Shown: positions 6,375-12,446, counted from the stretch's first letter. The stretch: DNA of 13,516 nt from JAUXEH01 sp965602945 (GCA_965602945.1 CBFDBC010000085.1:1-13516), one strand, 5' to 3'. A program made the numbers and translations. The notes: generated by a model from the sequence alone, not told the origin.

Positions 6375-7862
6375 CTAATAGGCGCGTGCAAAATAGACCT
6401 GTTTCCGGCCTTCCCCTCCGCAGCAAATGCAGGGTCCAGAAGCGTCGGTACGGTCGGCATCCATCAGCACGACACGGATGGTGGCCATGGTCTCTTCTTT
6501 GATCCGGTCCTCACACTCGGACCCACCGCACCAGAGCGTCCTGATAAATCCCCGGCGGTCCTCGATTACGGACTTGAATTCTTCGTAGTCCCTGACTTCG
6601 TGCGTGTTGTCTTCACGGAACCGCAGTGCCTGATCAAAAAGGGTCTGCTGGATCCCGGCCAGCATGTCCTGTACCTGCGGGGCCAGGCCATCCAGAGAAA
6701 GCGGCTGCTTTTCCCGGGTATCGCGCCGTACTGCCAGGGCCGTGTGATTTTTGACATCGCGCGGCCCGATCTCGAGCCGCAGGGGCACACCCCGCATCTC
6801 CCACTCGGAGAATTTCCAGCCGGGAGTGAATCCTTCCCTGTCATCCAGTTTGACACGGACTCCGGCTTCTTTCAGGGCCTGGGCGGCACTCTGTGCCGCA
6901 GGCAGGACCGTTTCTCGCCAATCCTTTCCCACCGTGATGGGGACGATCACGACCTGCACGGGGGCGACACGCGGGGGAAACCTCAATCCCGAGTCATCTC
7001 CGTGCGCCATGACCACGGCCCCTACCAAACGCGTGGAGACTCCCCAGGACGTCTGCCAAACATACTGCAGCTGCTGATCCTGATCTTCGAACCTGATGTT
7101 GAAGACCTTCGAAAAATGCTGTCCCAGGTTGTGCGAAGTACCCATCTGGAGGGCCTTGCCGTCCGTCATCAATGCCTCGATGCAGTACGTCATATCGGCG
7201 CCGGCGAATTTCTCTTTATCCGTCTTCTCTCCCGAGACCACAGGAATGGCCAGCTCGGTTTCGGCAAACTCCCGGTAAAGGTTGAGGATCATCAGGGTTT
7301 CAGCCTGCGCCTCTTCTGCTGTTGCGTGGGCCGTATGGCCCTCCTGCCACAGGAATTCCGTCGTGCGCAAAAACGGGCGGGTGACTTTCTCCCAGCGCAC
7401 TATGTTGGCCCATTGGTTGATCAGTACCGGCAGGTCACGGTAGGACTTGATCCATTTGGAATACATGCTGCCGATGATGGCCTCGGATGTGGGCCTTACA
7501 GCCAGGCGCTCTTCCAGTTCATCGTTCCCGCCGTGCGTGACCCAAGCCACCTCTGGGGAGAAACCCTCCAGGTGCTCCGTCTCTTTCTGGAGTAAGCTCT
7601 CAGGAATGAACATGGGGAAATAGGCGTTCTCGTGGCCACTTTCCTTTATGCGTTTGTCCATCAGGGATTGGATGTGCTCCCAGACAGCATAGCCGTAGGG
7701 TCGGATGATCATCATCCCCTTTATGGGGGCGTAATCTGCCAGCTCAGCCTTGCGGATGACGTCGATGTACCAGCGGGAGTAATCCTCGCTCTTGGCTGTG
7801 ATATTCTTCACTAAACGTTCATTTTCAACCACTTCGTGCTCCCAAATTCGATTCCCGGTCAT
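6375..7862 (-). CDS. proS: Prolyl-tRNA synthetase, archaeal/eukaryote-like (ProS type 3)
   Basis: This class II aminoacyl-tRNA synthetase charges tRNA-Pro. From ATG 7862 it is 495 residues. It lacks the large editing insertion of the E. coli type and resembles the Thermus/archaeal type. Signatures include KAELADYAPIKGMMIIRPYGYAVWE, ENAYFPMFIPESLL, RPTSEAIIGSMYSKWI, class II motif 2 (RWEKVTRPFLRTTEFLWQEGH), motif 3 (TSWGVSTRLVGAVVMAHGDD), an anticodon-binding domain, and a C-terminal zinc-type module with CGGSEC and CICC. It ends in FARAY with the terminal Tyr usual for this type. ATG 7862 is kept as the outer limit. A consensus promoter overlaps it, and GTG 7832, preceded by GGGAG with 6-nt spacing, may be the true start (485 residues, closer to the family N-terminus). 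Confidence 0.96.
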   Translation of the reverse strand: MTGNRIWEHEVVENERLVKNITAKSEDYSRWYIDVIRKAELADYAPIKGMMIIRPYGYAVWEHIQSLMDKRIKESGHENAYFPMFIPESLLQKETEHLEGFSPEVAWVTHGGNDELEERLAVRPTSEAIIGSMYSKWIKSYRDLPVLINQWANIVRWEKVTRPFLRTTEFLWQEGHTAHATAEEAQAETLMILNLYREFAETELAIPVVSGEKTDKEKFAGADMTYCIEALMTDGKALQMGTSHNLGQHFSKVFNIRFEDQDQQLQYVWQTSWGVSTRLVGAVVMAHGDDSGLRFPPRVAPVQVVIVPITVGKDWRETVLPAAQSAAQALKEAGVRVKLDDREGFTPGWKFSEWEMRGVPLRLEIGPRDVKNHTALAVRRDTREKQPLSLDGLAPQVQDMLAGIQQTLFDQALRFREDNTHEVRDYEEFKSVIEDRRGFIRTLWCGGSECEDRIKEETMATIRVVLMDADRTDASGPCICCGGEGRKQVYFARAY

Positions 7863-7889
7863 TCTATCCCCGCCCCCGGTTTTTGTCAA
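7861..7889 (-). promoter_or_regulatory. Sigma70-like promoter for proS-pcm
   Basis: On the minus strand a perfect -35 TTGACA (7889-7884) is followed after 17 nt by TAGAAT (7866-7861). Transcription should start near 7854. The ATG at 7862 lies within the -10 box, so a transcript from this promoter would use the GTG at 7832 with its GGGAG ribosome binding site at 7843-7839. Confidence 0.6.
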
Positions 7890-8174
7890 GAAAGCACGGA
7901 ACAGGTACCTCCCCGCCCTGCTCCCGGCTTATGTGAATTGGCGAGAGAAGACAGGGAGTGAAGGGGATGATCTCAGGGGGTTACACGGGAAAATGCTGGC
8001 ATTGCAGGAGTTAACCAAAAACTATCGGGTCACCCGTTTTCCTGGGGTAAAAGGAGCGGTCCTATCGTCACCATATTTTCACCCCCGAATTCATCCTCAA
8101 AGGTGATTGTCCCCAAAATACAGGTGTGGCATTGTTATCTCACACTGATTTTCGTCAAGGAAAAGGAAGCGAAT
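7863..8174. other. Intergenic region between divergent proS and the first PilZ-like gene
   Basis: This 312-nt gap holds the proS promoter at its left end. A short dyad, CGGGT-C-ACCCG at 8026-8036, is followed by TTTT; it could be a small operator or a very weak hairpin. The ribosome binding site AAGGAA (8163-8168) of the PilZ-like gene lies at the right end. I found no good plus-strand sigma70 promoter and no gene in it. Open frames that cross it are not supported by start sites or composition. Confidence 0.5.
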
Positions 8175-8534
8175 ATGGCGAAGCCCAGAACAAATGAGAG
8201 GTTTTTTGAAGCTGCGTTCCAGGAGGAAGGTTTTGACATGCCCCTCCCCACGGTGGTCGAGGGGGTCAATGCTTCCGGCGACAGTTTTACCGAGAAAACC
8301 GTGCTGTCTTACATCAGCCAGAACGGTTCCTCTTTCTGGCTGACCACAGAAGTTGTGATGAGCGGAGAATTGAGGTTGACCGTAGACCTGCCAACCAGTC
8401 TGGCCGAAGACAAAGACCTGAAGCTGATCATCAAAGGGAAAGTCATCTTCCTGGAAGCGCCCAAGAATCAGAACGGCAGGCACCGTGTGTCGCTGAAATT
8501 TGAGAATAAATACATTATCGATGAAAGTAAATGA
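8175..8534 (+). CDS. PilZ-like protein 1 (degenerate c-di-GMP motifs)
   Basis: This 119-residue soluble protein is recognisable mainly through similarity to the PilZ-domain protein encoded at 9962-10378. Both share FD-[ML]-PLP-x3-EG, F-x-E-K-T-x-L-x3-IS, DLP and a -LKF/-LRF C-terminal strand. PilZ domains bind cyclic di-GMP through RxxxR and [DN]xSxxG. Here the residues aligned with RxxxR are FQEEG and the second motif reads YISQNG, so the key Arg residues and the Asp/Asn are gone. An RTNER at residues 5-9 matches RxxxR formally but lies 10 residues too far upstream. ATG 8175 is chosen for AAGGAA at 8163-8168 with 6-nt spacing. There is no signal peptide or membrane segment. It is probably a protein-interaction paralogue rather than a c-di-GMP receptor, but the function is unknown. 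Confidence 0.75.
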   Translation: MAKPRTNERFFEAAFQEEGFDMPLPTVVEGVNASGDSFTEKTVLSYISQNGSSFWLTTEVVMSGELRLTVDLPTSLAEDKDLKLIIKGKVIFLEAPKNQNGRHRVSLKFENKYIIDESK

Positions 8535-8550
8535 TCCAGAATTCCGCTGC

Positions 8551-8576
8551 GGGCCTGTAAGGGAATTAGCCCTTTT
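8551..8576 (+). terminator. Weak hairpin plus T-run after PilZ-like gene 1
   Basis: The segment can fold as AAGGG-AATTAG-CCCTT (8559-8574), or alternatively as GGGC (8551-8554) pairing with GCCC (8569-8572). In both cases a short TTTT (8573-8576) follows. The stem is short, so it would be at best a partial terminator or attenuator between the first two PilZ-like genes. Confidence 0.25.
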
Positions 8577-8666
8577 GGATGATATCAACATGCAAAATAT
8601 CACCCATGGAATCATCTTTAAGAGCGATTGTGCTCCGGCCGGTCATCTGCGAGAATCGAGGACGCC

Positions 8667-9050
8667 ATGCGATTAGAACAGGAAACCAGAAAGAGTACCA
8701 TACCCGGTAACTCACGCCATAACAAAGCGGAACGATGCTTCGATCTGTCTCTCTCCGTCAATGTCAACGGAATAGACGCCGAGGGCCTCGACTTCGAGGA
8801 AACCACCGAGCTGTCCACCATCAGTTCACAGGAAGCGGTCTTCTGGCTTAAGAACAAGGTCGTGATCGGATCCAAACTTGTCCTCTCTCTCAACGTACCC
8901 AAAACCCTGATCCTGGAAAACCAGTTGAACCTGATCGTCTCGGGAGAAGTAATCTTCGCCAGCACGGATCCCAGCAACCGGAACAAACAGCTGGTCTCCA
9001 TCCAGCTTGACCGGCTTTACAAGATCCAGCCCATCTACTCCTCCCTCTAA
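8667..9050 (+). CDS. PilZ-like protein 2 (degenerate c-di-GMP motifs)
   Basis: This 127-residue soluble protein is homologous along its length to the PilZ-like proteins on either side: FDLSL near residue 25, FEETTELSTISS, VVIGSKLVLSLNVP, LNLIVSGEVIF and VSIQLDRLYKI. The position of RxxxR reads KAERC (residues 20-24) and that of [DN]xSxxG reads TISSQE (51-56). Canonical c-di-GMP contacts are therefore lost, including the glycine. ATG 8667 is chosen because GAGGA at 8658-8662 precedes it and because the upstream TTG at 8628 gives an unmatched extension. It lies 132 nt after the first PilZ-like gene and is followed by a 198-nt gap with a promoter. The paralogy is clear by eye, but membership of the PilZ family proper needs a profile search. 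Confidence 0.7.
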   Translation: MRLEQETRKSTIPGNSRHNKAERCFDLSLSVNVNGIDAEGLDFEETTELSTISSQEAVFWLKNKVVIGSKLVLSLNVPKTLILENQLNLIVSGEVIFASTDPSNRNKQLVSIQLDRLYKIQPIYSSL

Positions 9051-9159
9051 GCCCATCGATTATCCCTTCCCGCCTACGGGCCTGGACGCTAGATCTCTCG
9101 TTGTCTCAGCGATAATCACTCCCTGAGCAGCCGGAGCGGCCAATGAAAGACGGATAGTA

Positions 9160-9188
9160 TTGACATTGGAAAGTCGTTTTTATACCAT
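9160..9188 (+). promoter_or_regulatory. Sigma70-like promoter for the LuxR-type regulator
   Basis: A perfect -35 TTGACA (9160-9165) is followed after 17 nt by TACCAT (9183-9188). Transcription should start near 9195, giving a leader of about 54 nt. No obvious operator is seen. The leader has GAGG at 9227-9230, too far from the ATG at 9249 to be its ribosome binding site. Confidence 0.45.
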
Positions 9189-9248
9189 ATCCTCAAACAT
9201 GAGGAAAATCAGCCCCGGATCACTAAGAGGGATGAAAGTAAAACCATC

Positions 9249-9941
9249 ATGACAAAAAAAGACACAAACGCCTTGGATGCAACAAAAATCAAAACGCTTA
9301 TCTACTGCACTTCGGATCTGATCCTGGCCGGGATCGTCCGGGCGCTGGAAAGCTCCGGCGGCGTCGACGTGGTCAGCGTAGAAAAGACCACTATCGATTC
9401 CTTCCTGGCCGCCATCAAGGACAACAAGCCCCAGGTCGTCCTGCTCACGACTTCTGAACCCATGCCGAACCTGCGTGAAGTGTGTAAAGCAGTGCGCGAC
9501 ATCGCCGAAACCAACAAGATCCCGACGCAGCTAATGCTGCTGGGCAATATTCCCTCACACGAAGAGGTCGTAGGGCTGATGAATGTGGGAGTACGGGGCT
9601 ATTTCGACCTGAACGAATCCTCCGAACAGCTGGCTGAGGCCCTCCGCGTGGTGCACAAGGAAGAGATCTGGCTGCCGAGAGATAAAATGAGCAGCATCAT
9701 GGACCGGATCATATCCGTGGTCGGCCGGGACCTGAAAGAGAAAACCTTGGATCAGTTAACCCCCACGGAGTTCCAGGTCCTGCGGCTCATAGGTCAGGGG
9801 AAGAGCAATGATGAGATCGCCGACGCCATGTTCATCAGCAAGAACACGGTCCGATCCCATATCAAGAGCATCTACGCGAAGCTGGATACGCACAGCCGGC
9901 TCCAGCTCGCACTGTATGCCATCAATTCGGCCTTATTTTAA
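9249..9941 (+). CDS. NarL/LuxR-family regulator with a degenerate receiver domain
   Basis: This 230-residue protein has an N-terminal receiver-like domain (about 14-130) and a C-terminal LuxR helix-turn-helix (about 165-228: LTPTEFQVLRLIGQGKSNDEIADAMFISKNTVRSHIKSIYAKL). The helix-turn-helix is fully canonical and should bind DNA. The receiver keeps the fold pattern (VVLLTTSEPMP, GVRGYFDLNESSEQLAEAL) but not the chemistry. The phosphoacceptor Asp is replaced by Thr67, the acidic pair by Cys20-Thr21, and the conserved Lys of GYLLKD by Leu. It is therefore probably a phosphorylation-independent regulator. No histidine kinase gene is nearby. It sits between PilZ-like genes, 20 nt before the third one, with which it is probably co-transcribed. 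ATG 9249 fits the domain start, though the ribosome binding site is poor. Confidence 0.9.
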   Translation: MTKKDTNALDATKIKTLIYCTSDLILAGIVRALESSGGVDVVSVEKTTIDSFLAAIKDNKPQVVLLTTSEPMPNLREVCKAVRDIAETNKIPTQLMLLGNIPSHEEVVGLMNVGVRGYFDLNESSEQLAEALRVVHKEEIWLPRDKMSSIMDRIISVVGRDLKEKTLDQLTPTEFQVLRLIGQGKSNDEIADAMFISKNTVRSHIKSIYAKLDTHSRLQLALYAINSALF

Positions 9942-9961
9942 GCCGCTCGAGGTATATGAAC

Positions 9962-10378
9962 ATGGCAAAAAAAACCGACACGGAAAAAAAGAAAACAACC
10001 ATCTTCGACGAAAACGATGTGCTGGCCGAACTGATCCGAAACCGCAGGAGTGAGTGGAGGTTCGACCTTCCGCTGCCAGCCATGGTGGAGGGGATACTCC
10101 CCCAGGGGGATACTTTCCATGAAAAGACCACACTGCAGAACATCAGTTCCGGAGGGGCCTATTTTACACTTGACTCGGGCGTGACCGTGGGCTGCAAGCT
10201 CAACCTCATCATCGACCTGCCCCCCAACCTGACCGAAGGCAAACGTGTAAGGCTCCGCCTGGCCGGCCTCACCGTGCGCTTGAGCAAATCGGGTGCCAGC
10301 GGGAAACAACAGGGGATCGCCCTGCGTTTTGACGAAGACTTCGAGTTCATCTCCAGCGACGAAGAACAGGGGAAATAG
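9962..10378 (+). CDS. PilZ domain protein 3 (c-di-GMP motifs intact)
   Basis: This 138-residue soluble protein has a Lys-rich N-terminus and a PilZ domain from about residue 25. Both c-di-GMP signatures are present: RSEWR (RxxxR, residues 29-33) directly before FDLPLPAMVEG, and NISSGG ([DN]xSxxG, 60-65) followed by AYF. A beta-barrel pattern continues (LNLIIDLPPNL, VRLRLAGLTVRL, GIALRFDEDFEFI). It should bind cyclic di-GMP and relay the signal by protein contact, for example to motility, secretion or transcription partners. The adjacent degenerate regulator is an obvious candidate partner by position. ATG 9962 is chosen because GAGG (9949-9952) is 9 nt upstream and because the first PilZ-like protein also begins MAK. 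ATG 9956 is an alternative. It starts 20 nt after the regulator's stop. Confidence 0.88.
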   Translation: MAKKTDTEKKKTTIFDENDVLAELIRNRRSEWRFDLPLPAMVEGILPQGDTFHEKTTLQNISSGGAYFTLDSGVTVGCKLNLIIDLPPNLTEGKRVRLRLAGLTVRLSKSGASGKQQGIALRFDEDFEFISSDEEQGK

Positions 10379-10396
10379 ACAGTTCCCCGCGCCGGT

Positions 10397-10414
10397 CCTC
10401 TCAGGCCCGAGAGG
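10397..10414 (+). other. GC-rich hairpin upstream of coaE
   Basis: CCTCTC (10397-10402) pairs perfectly with GAGAGG (10409-10414) around a six-nt loop AGGCCC. It lies in the 50-nt gap between the PilZ gene and coaE and ends 14 nt before the coaE start. No T-tract follows, so a terminator is unlikely. It might influence coaE translation or mark an mRNA end. Confidence 0.4.
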
Positions 10415-10428
10415 CTTGGACAAGAAGC

Positions 10429-11064
10429 ATGTTGATCGTTGCCCTTACCGGAGGAATCGCCACGGGAAAATCCATAGTCGCAGGGATCTGGCAGGAACTG
10501 GGCTGGTATATCCATCAAGCAGACAGGGCCGCCCAGGGACTGATGGAACCGGGTTCCCTGGCCTGGGAGAAGATCGCGGAGTATTTCGGATCCGAAATCC
10601 TCGATCCGACAACCCGGGCGGTCGACCGTAAACGTCTGGGAAAGAGAGTCTTCGCCAGCTCTCGGGACCGGGAATTCCTGAACCGCCTCCTCCACCCCCT
10701 GGTGTTGGAGAAGAAAAAAGCGGCGATCTCCCGGCTTCAGGCAGAGGCGCGCCACCGCGTCTTCGTGTCCGAGGCCGCCCTGACCATCGAGGCCGGGTAT
10801 ACCAGCCTCTTCCACAAGGTCGTAGTCACATACTGCCCCCACGAGGTCCAGGTCGGAAGGCTGGAGAAGCGGGACGGGATCGGACGGGAGGAGGCCCTGC
10901 GCAAGATCGGCAGCCAGATGGCTGCCGAGGACAAACTGGCCCACGCCGATTACGTGATCCGGACCGAGGGGTCTCTGGCTGCCACCATCGAACAGGCGGA
11001 ACAGGTCTACAGGTATCTCATGCAGGATTACCGGCTGTTATTCCCGTCAGACGACACGGCCTAG
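10429..11064 (+). CDS. coaE: Dephospho-CoA kinase
   Basis: This 211-residue P-loop kinase catalyses the last step of coenzyme A synthesis, ATP-dependent 3'-phosphorylation of dephospho-CoA. Evidence: the P-loop GGIATGKS (residues 8-15), HQADRAAQ after strand 2 with the conserved Asp32, LHPLVLEKKKAAI, VFVSEAALTIEAGY (the usual PLLFE-type segment, here less typical), VVVTYC, and a lid/base-binding tail REEALRKIGSQMAAEDKLAHADYVI. Length fits the family. ATG 10429 is placed immediately before the first strand (LIVALTGG). The ribosome binding site is weak (AAGAAG-like). It follows the PilZ gene by 50 nt, so it may be transcribed with that cluster. Its TAG stop shares the sequence CTAG with the stop of the convergent gene. 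Confidence 0.95.
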   Translation: MLIVALTGGIATGKSIVAGIWQELGWYIHQADRAAQGLMEPGSLAWEKIAEYFGSEILDPTTRAVDRKRLGKRVFASSRDREFLNRLLHPLVLEKKKAAISRLQAEARHRVFVSEAALTIEAGYTSLFHKVVVTYCPHEVQVGRLEKRDGIGREEALRKIGSQMAAEDKLAHADYVIRTEGSLAATIEQAEQVYRYLMQDYRLLFPSDDTA

Positions 11065-12020
11065 TCCACACGACCGGCCGTCTTCAGTGCGGCTGCCAGC
11101 AGCGGGATGAACAACTCGTGCTGCCCCACAAAATAATAGCCTCGTCCCTCTCCCTGCAGGGGCCTCAGGACCACATTCTGTTCCGGTCGGTAGTGCCGGA
11201 TGAAATCACATACCGCGGTCGAAAAATCCTGAAGCCGGAAGCCGCGGTTTCGGACGTAGGAGACGGCCTTGAGGAAAACCTCGGGGAGAATGACCGCCGA
11301 ACCCGCGTTCAGGTAGATCCCACCTCCGTCCAGGTCTTGGACCAGCCTGCAGAACAGGAAAAAATCCCTGAGCGAGGTTTTTCCCAGCGCTTCGCCGGAA
11401 ACACGGGGATGGAAATGGATGGTGTCCGTACCCAGCGCCACATGAACGGTGACCGGAATGCCCAGTTGGTATGCGGAAGCGAGCAGGCTGTGCCGGAGAA
11501 AAGGGAAACCGGAATCGGCCAGCATCCCGCCCACCGCCTCCCCCAGCCCCAGATCGAGCCGCGAGGCCTCCTCCACGGCTCCATGCAGCAGGTCGCCGGT
11601 CTCCCGGGCCATCCCAAAGTCCCCGGAACGGATCTGCTTCGCCACGTCCTCCGAGGTTGCGCCGGTATGCGCCACCTCGAAATCGTGAATGATGCCGGCC
11701 CCATTCAGCGCCAGGGCGGAGATCCAGCCCCGCTGCATGAGGTCGATGATGACAGGATTGAGGCCCACCTTGATGATGTGTGCTCCCATGCCCAGGATCA
11801 TGCCGCGTTTTGATTCCCTTGCGGCCACCCAGGTCCGGACCAGAGACCTGAGATCGCTGCCTCCAAGGATCCGGGGAACACTGTCGATGAAATCCGCAAA
11901 AGAGCCGTCCGTGTCCCATGCTCGCGCAAAACTCTCGGCATCCACCTCGCTCTTCCGATCCTTCAGAGAGCAGGTCTTCAGTTCCGTGGGGAATAGAGGA
12001 TCCACATCGTATTTACTCAT
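11061..12020 (-). CDS. Deoxyhypusine synthase-like protein
   Basis: This 319-residue protein resembles the deoxyhypusine/homospermidine synthase superfamily. Family-type segments include GMILGMGAHIIKVGLNPVIIDLMQRG, LALNGAGIIHDFEVAHTGATSEDVA, FGMARETGD, VALGTDTIHFHP, GGGIYLNAGSAVILPEVFLKAVSYVRN and a C-terminal HELFIPLLAAAL. The eukaryotic enzyme uses NAD and spermidine to modify eIF5A through an enzyme-imine Lys. The Lys of VFLKA may be its counterpart, by my alignment. Bacteria have no eIF5A, so the substrate is unknown; polyamine aminobutyl transfer, as in homospermidine synthesis, is plausible. ATG 12020 is chosen because a perfect GAGGTG (12032-12027) precedes it by 6 nt. The GTG at 12029 lies inside that site. 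It follows the HU gene by 38 nt and is likely co-transcribed. Confidence 0.85.
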   Translation of the reverse strand: MSKYDVDPLFPTELKTCSLKDRKSEVDAESFARAWDTDGSFADFIDSVPRILGGSDLRSLVRTWVAARESKRGMILGMGAHIIKVGLNPVIIDLMQRGWISALALNGAGIIHDFEVAHTGATSEDVAKQIRSGDFGMARETGDLLHGAVEEASRLDLGLGEAVGGMLADSGFPFLRHSLLASAYQLGIPVTVHVALGTDTIHFHPRVSGEALGKTSLRDFFLFCRLVQDLDGGGIYLNAGSAVILPEVFLKAVSYVRNRGFRLQDFSTAVCDFIRHYRPEQNVVLRPLQGEGRGYYFVGQHELFIPLLAAALKTAGRVD

Positions 12021-12058
12021 CCTGTTCACCTCTGATTCAGATTCGAAACGGCGGGAAG

Positions 12059-12334
12059 CTATTGAAATGAAAGGTTTTTCAGGTCCTGGCCTGGGCGGAA
12101 TTTGATGCGTTTGCCTCTTTTGATCTTGATCTGTTTCTTGCGGCGGATGTCGCGGCCGTATCCCGTCTTCTTGGAGACGACCTTCAGGCTGGCAAATCCA
12201 CGGATCTCGATCTTTTCGTCCTCCGCCAGAGATGTCTTCAGCGCATCCAGGATCGCCTCTACTATCGCCAAGGATTTTGCCCGGTTGAGATCCGACTTTT
12301 TCTCGATAGCGAGGGCGATATCGTTCTTGATCAT
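12059..12334 (-). CDS. HU/IHF-family DNA-binding protein
   Basis: This 91-residue histone-like protein has the family architecture: two N-terminal helices (MIKNDIALAIEKK and KSLAIVEAILDALKTSL), the IEIRGFASLKVV strands, a basic beta-arm (about 55-75) and a closing RPGQDLKNL helix. Such dimers bend and compact DNA. The sequence aligns with E. coli HU almost without gaps, but the arm reads GRDIRRKKQIKIKRGKRI. Ile63 occupies the place of the intercalating Pro63 of GRNP, and the arm is unusually rich in Lys and Arg. ATG 12334 has an excellent TAAGGAG at 12347-12341 with 6-nt spacing. It is the first gene of a minus-strand unit with the deoxyhypusine-synthase-like gene and is driven from the divergent promoter region. 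It cannot be assigned to hupA, hupB or IHF by eye. Confidence 0.93.
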   Translation of the reverse strand: MIKNDIALAIEKKSDLNRAKSLAIVEAILDALKTSLAEDEKIEIRGFASLKVVSKKTGYGRDIRRKKQIKIKRGKRIKFRPGQDLKNLSFQ

Positions 12335-12340
12335 GAAATA

Positions 12341-12358
12341 CTCCTTATCCTTATCCTT
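12341..12358 (-). repeat. Triple Shine-Dalgarno-like hexamer repeat before the HU gene
   Basis: On the minus strand the leader reads AAGGAT-AAGGAT-AAGGAG (12358-12341), three near-identical hexamers. The last is at the right distance from the ATG at 12334. The two upstream copies may act as standby ribosome sites or be simple replication slippage. Confidence 0.55.
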
Positions 12359-12378
12359 GGTATGCGGCGGATTTTCTA

Positions 12379-12407
12379 TATTTAAAGTATTGCAAATAAA
12401 AAGTCAA
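12379..12407 (-). promoter_or_regulatory. Promoter of the HU gene unit
   Basis: On the minus strand a -35 TTGACT (12407-12402) is followed by an AT-rich -10, either TAAATA (12384-12379, 17-nt spacer) or TTAAAT (12385-12380, 16-nt spacer). Transcription should start near 12372. Its -35 is one arm of an inverted repeat whose other arm is the -35 of the divergent gene. Confidence 0.45.
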
Positions 12408-12417
12408 GATATAATTA

Positions 12418-12446
12418 TTGACTTAAAAAAAACCTGATTCTATAAT
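12418..12446 (+). promoter_or_regulatory. Near-consensus sigma70 promoter for the NfeD-like gene
   Basis: TTGACT (12418-12423) and a perfect TATAAT (12441-12446) are separated by 17 nt, the best promoter in the window. Transcription should start near 12453, only about 3 nt before the GTG start at 12456, which implies a nearly leaderless mRNA. AAGTCAA (12401-12407) and TTGACTT (12418-12424) form a perfect 7-bp inverted repeat across the two divergent -35 elements. Confidence 0.65.

Noticed and set aside
6351..7595. Long plus-strand open frame (414 codons) antisense to proS
   Set aside because: It is a shadow of the proS coding sequence, with no motif or start signal. It begins within the pcm/proS junction.
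8026..8040. CGGGTCACCCG followed by TTTT as a terminator
   Set aside because: The stem would be 4 bp with a 3-nt loop and no gene ends just upstream. It was kept only as a note in the intergenic entry.
8519..9242. Twelve-base repeat GATGAAAGTAAA at 8519-8530 and 9231-9242
   Set aside because: A few identical 12-mers are expected by chance in a window of this size, and the flanks do not match.
9232..9252. Six-codon frame (MKVKPS) that overlaps the regulator start as ATGA
   Set aside because: The GAGG before it is only 1 nt away, too close to serve as a ribosome binding site. The frame is very short and expected by chance.
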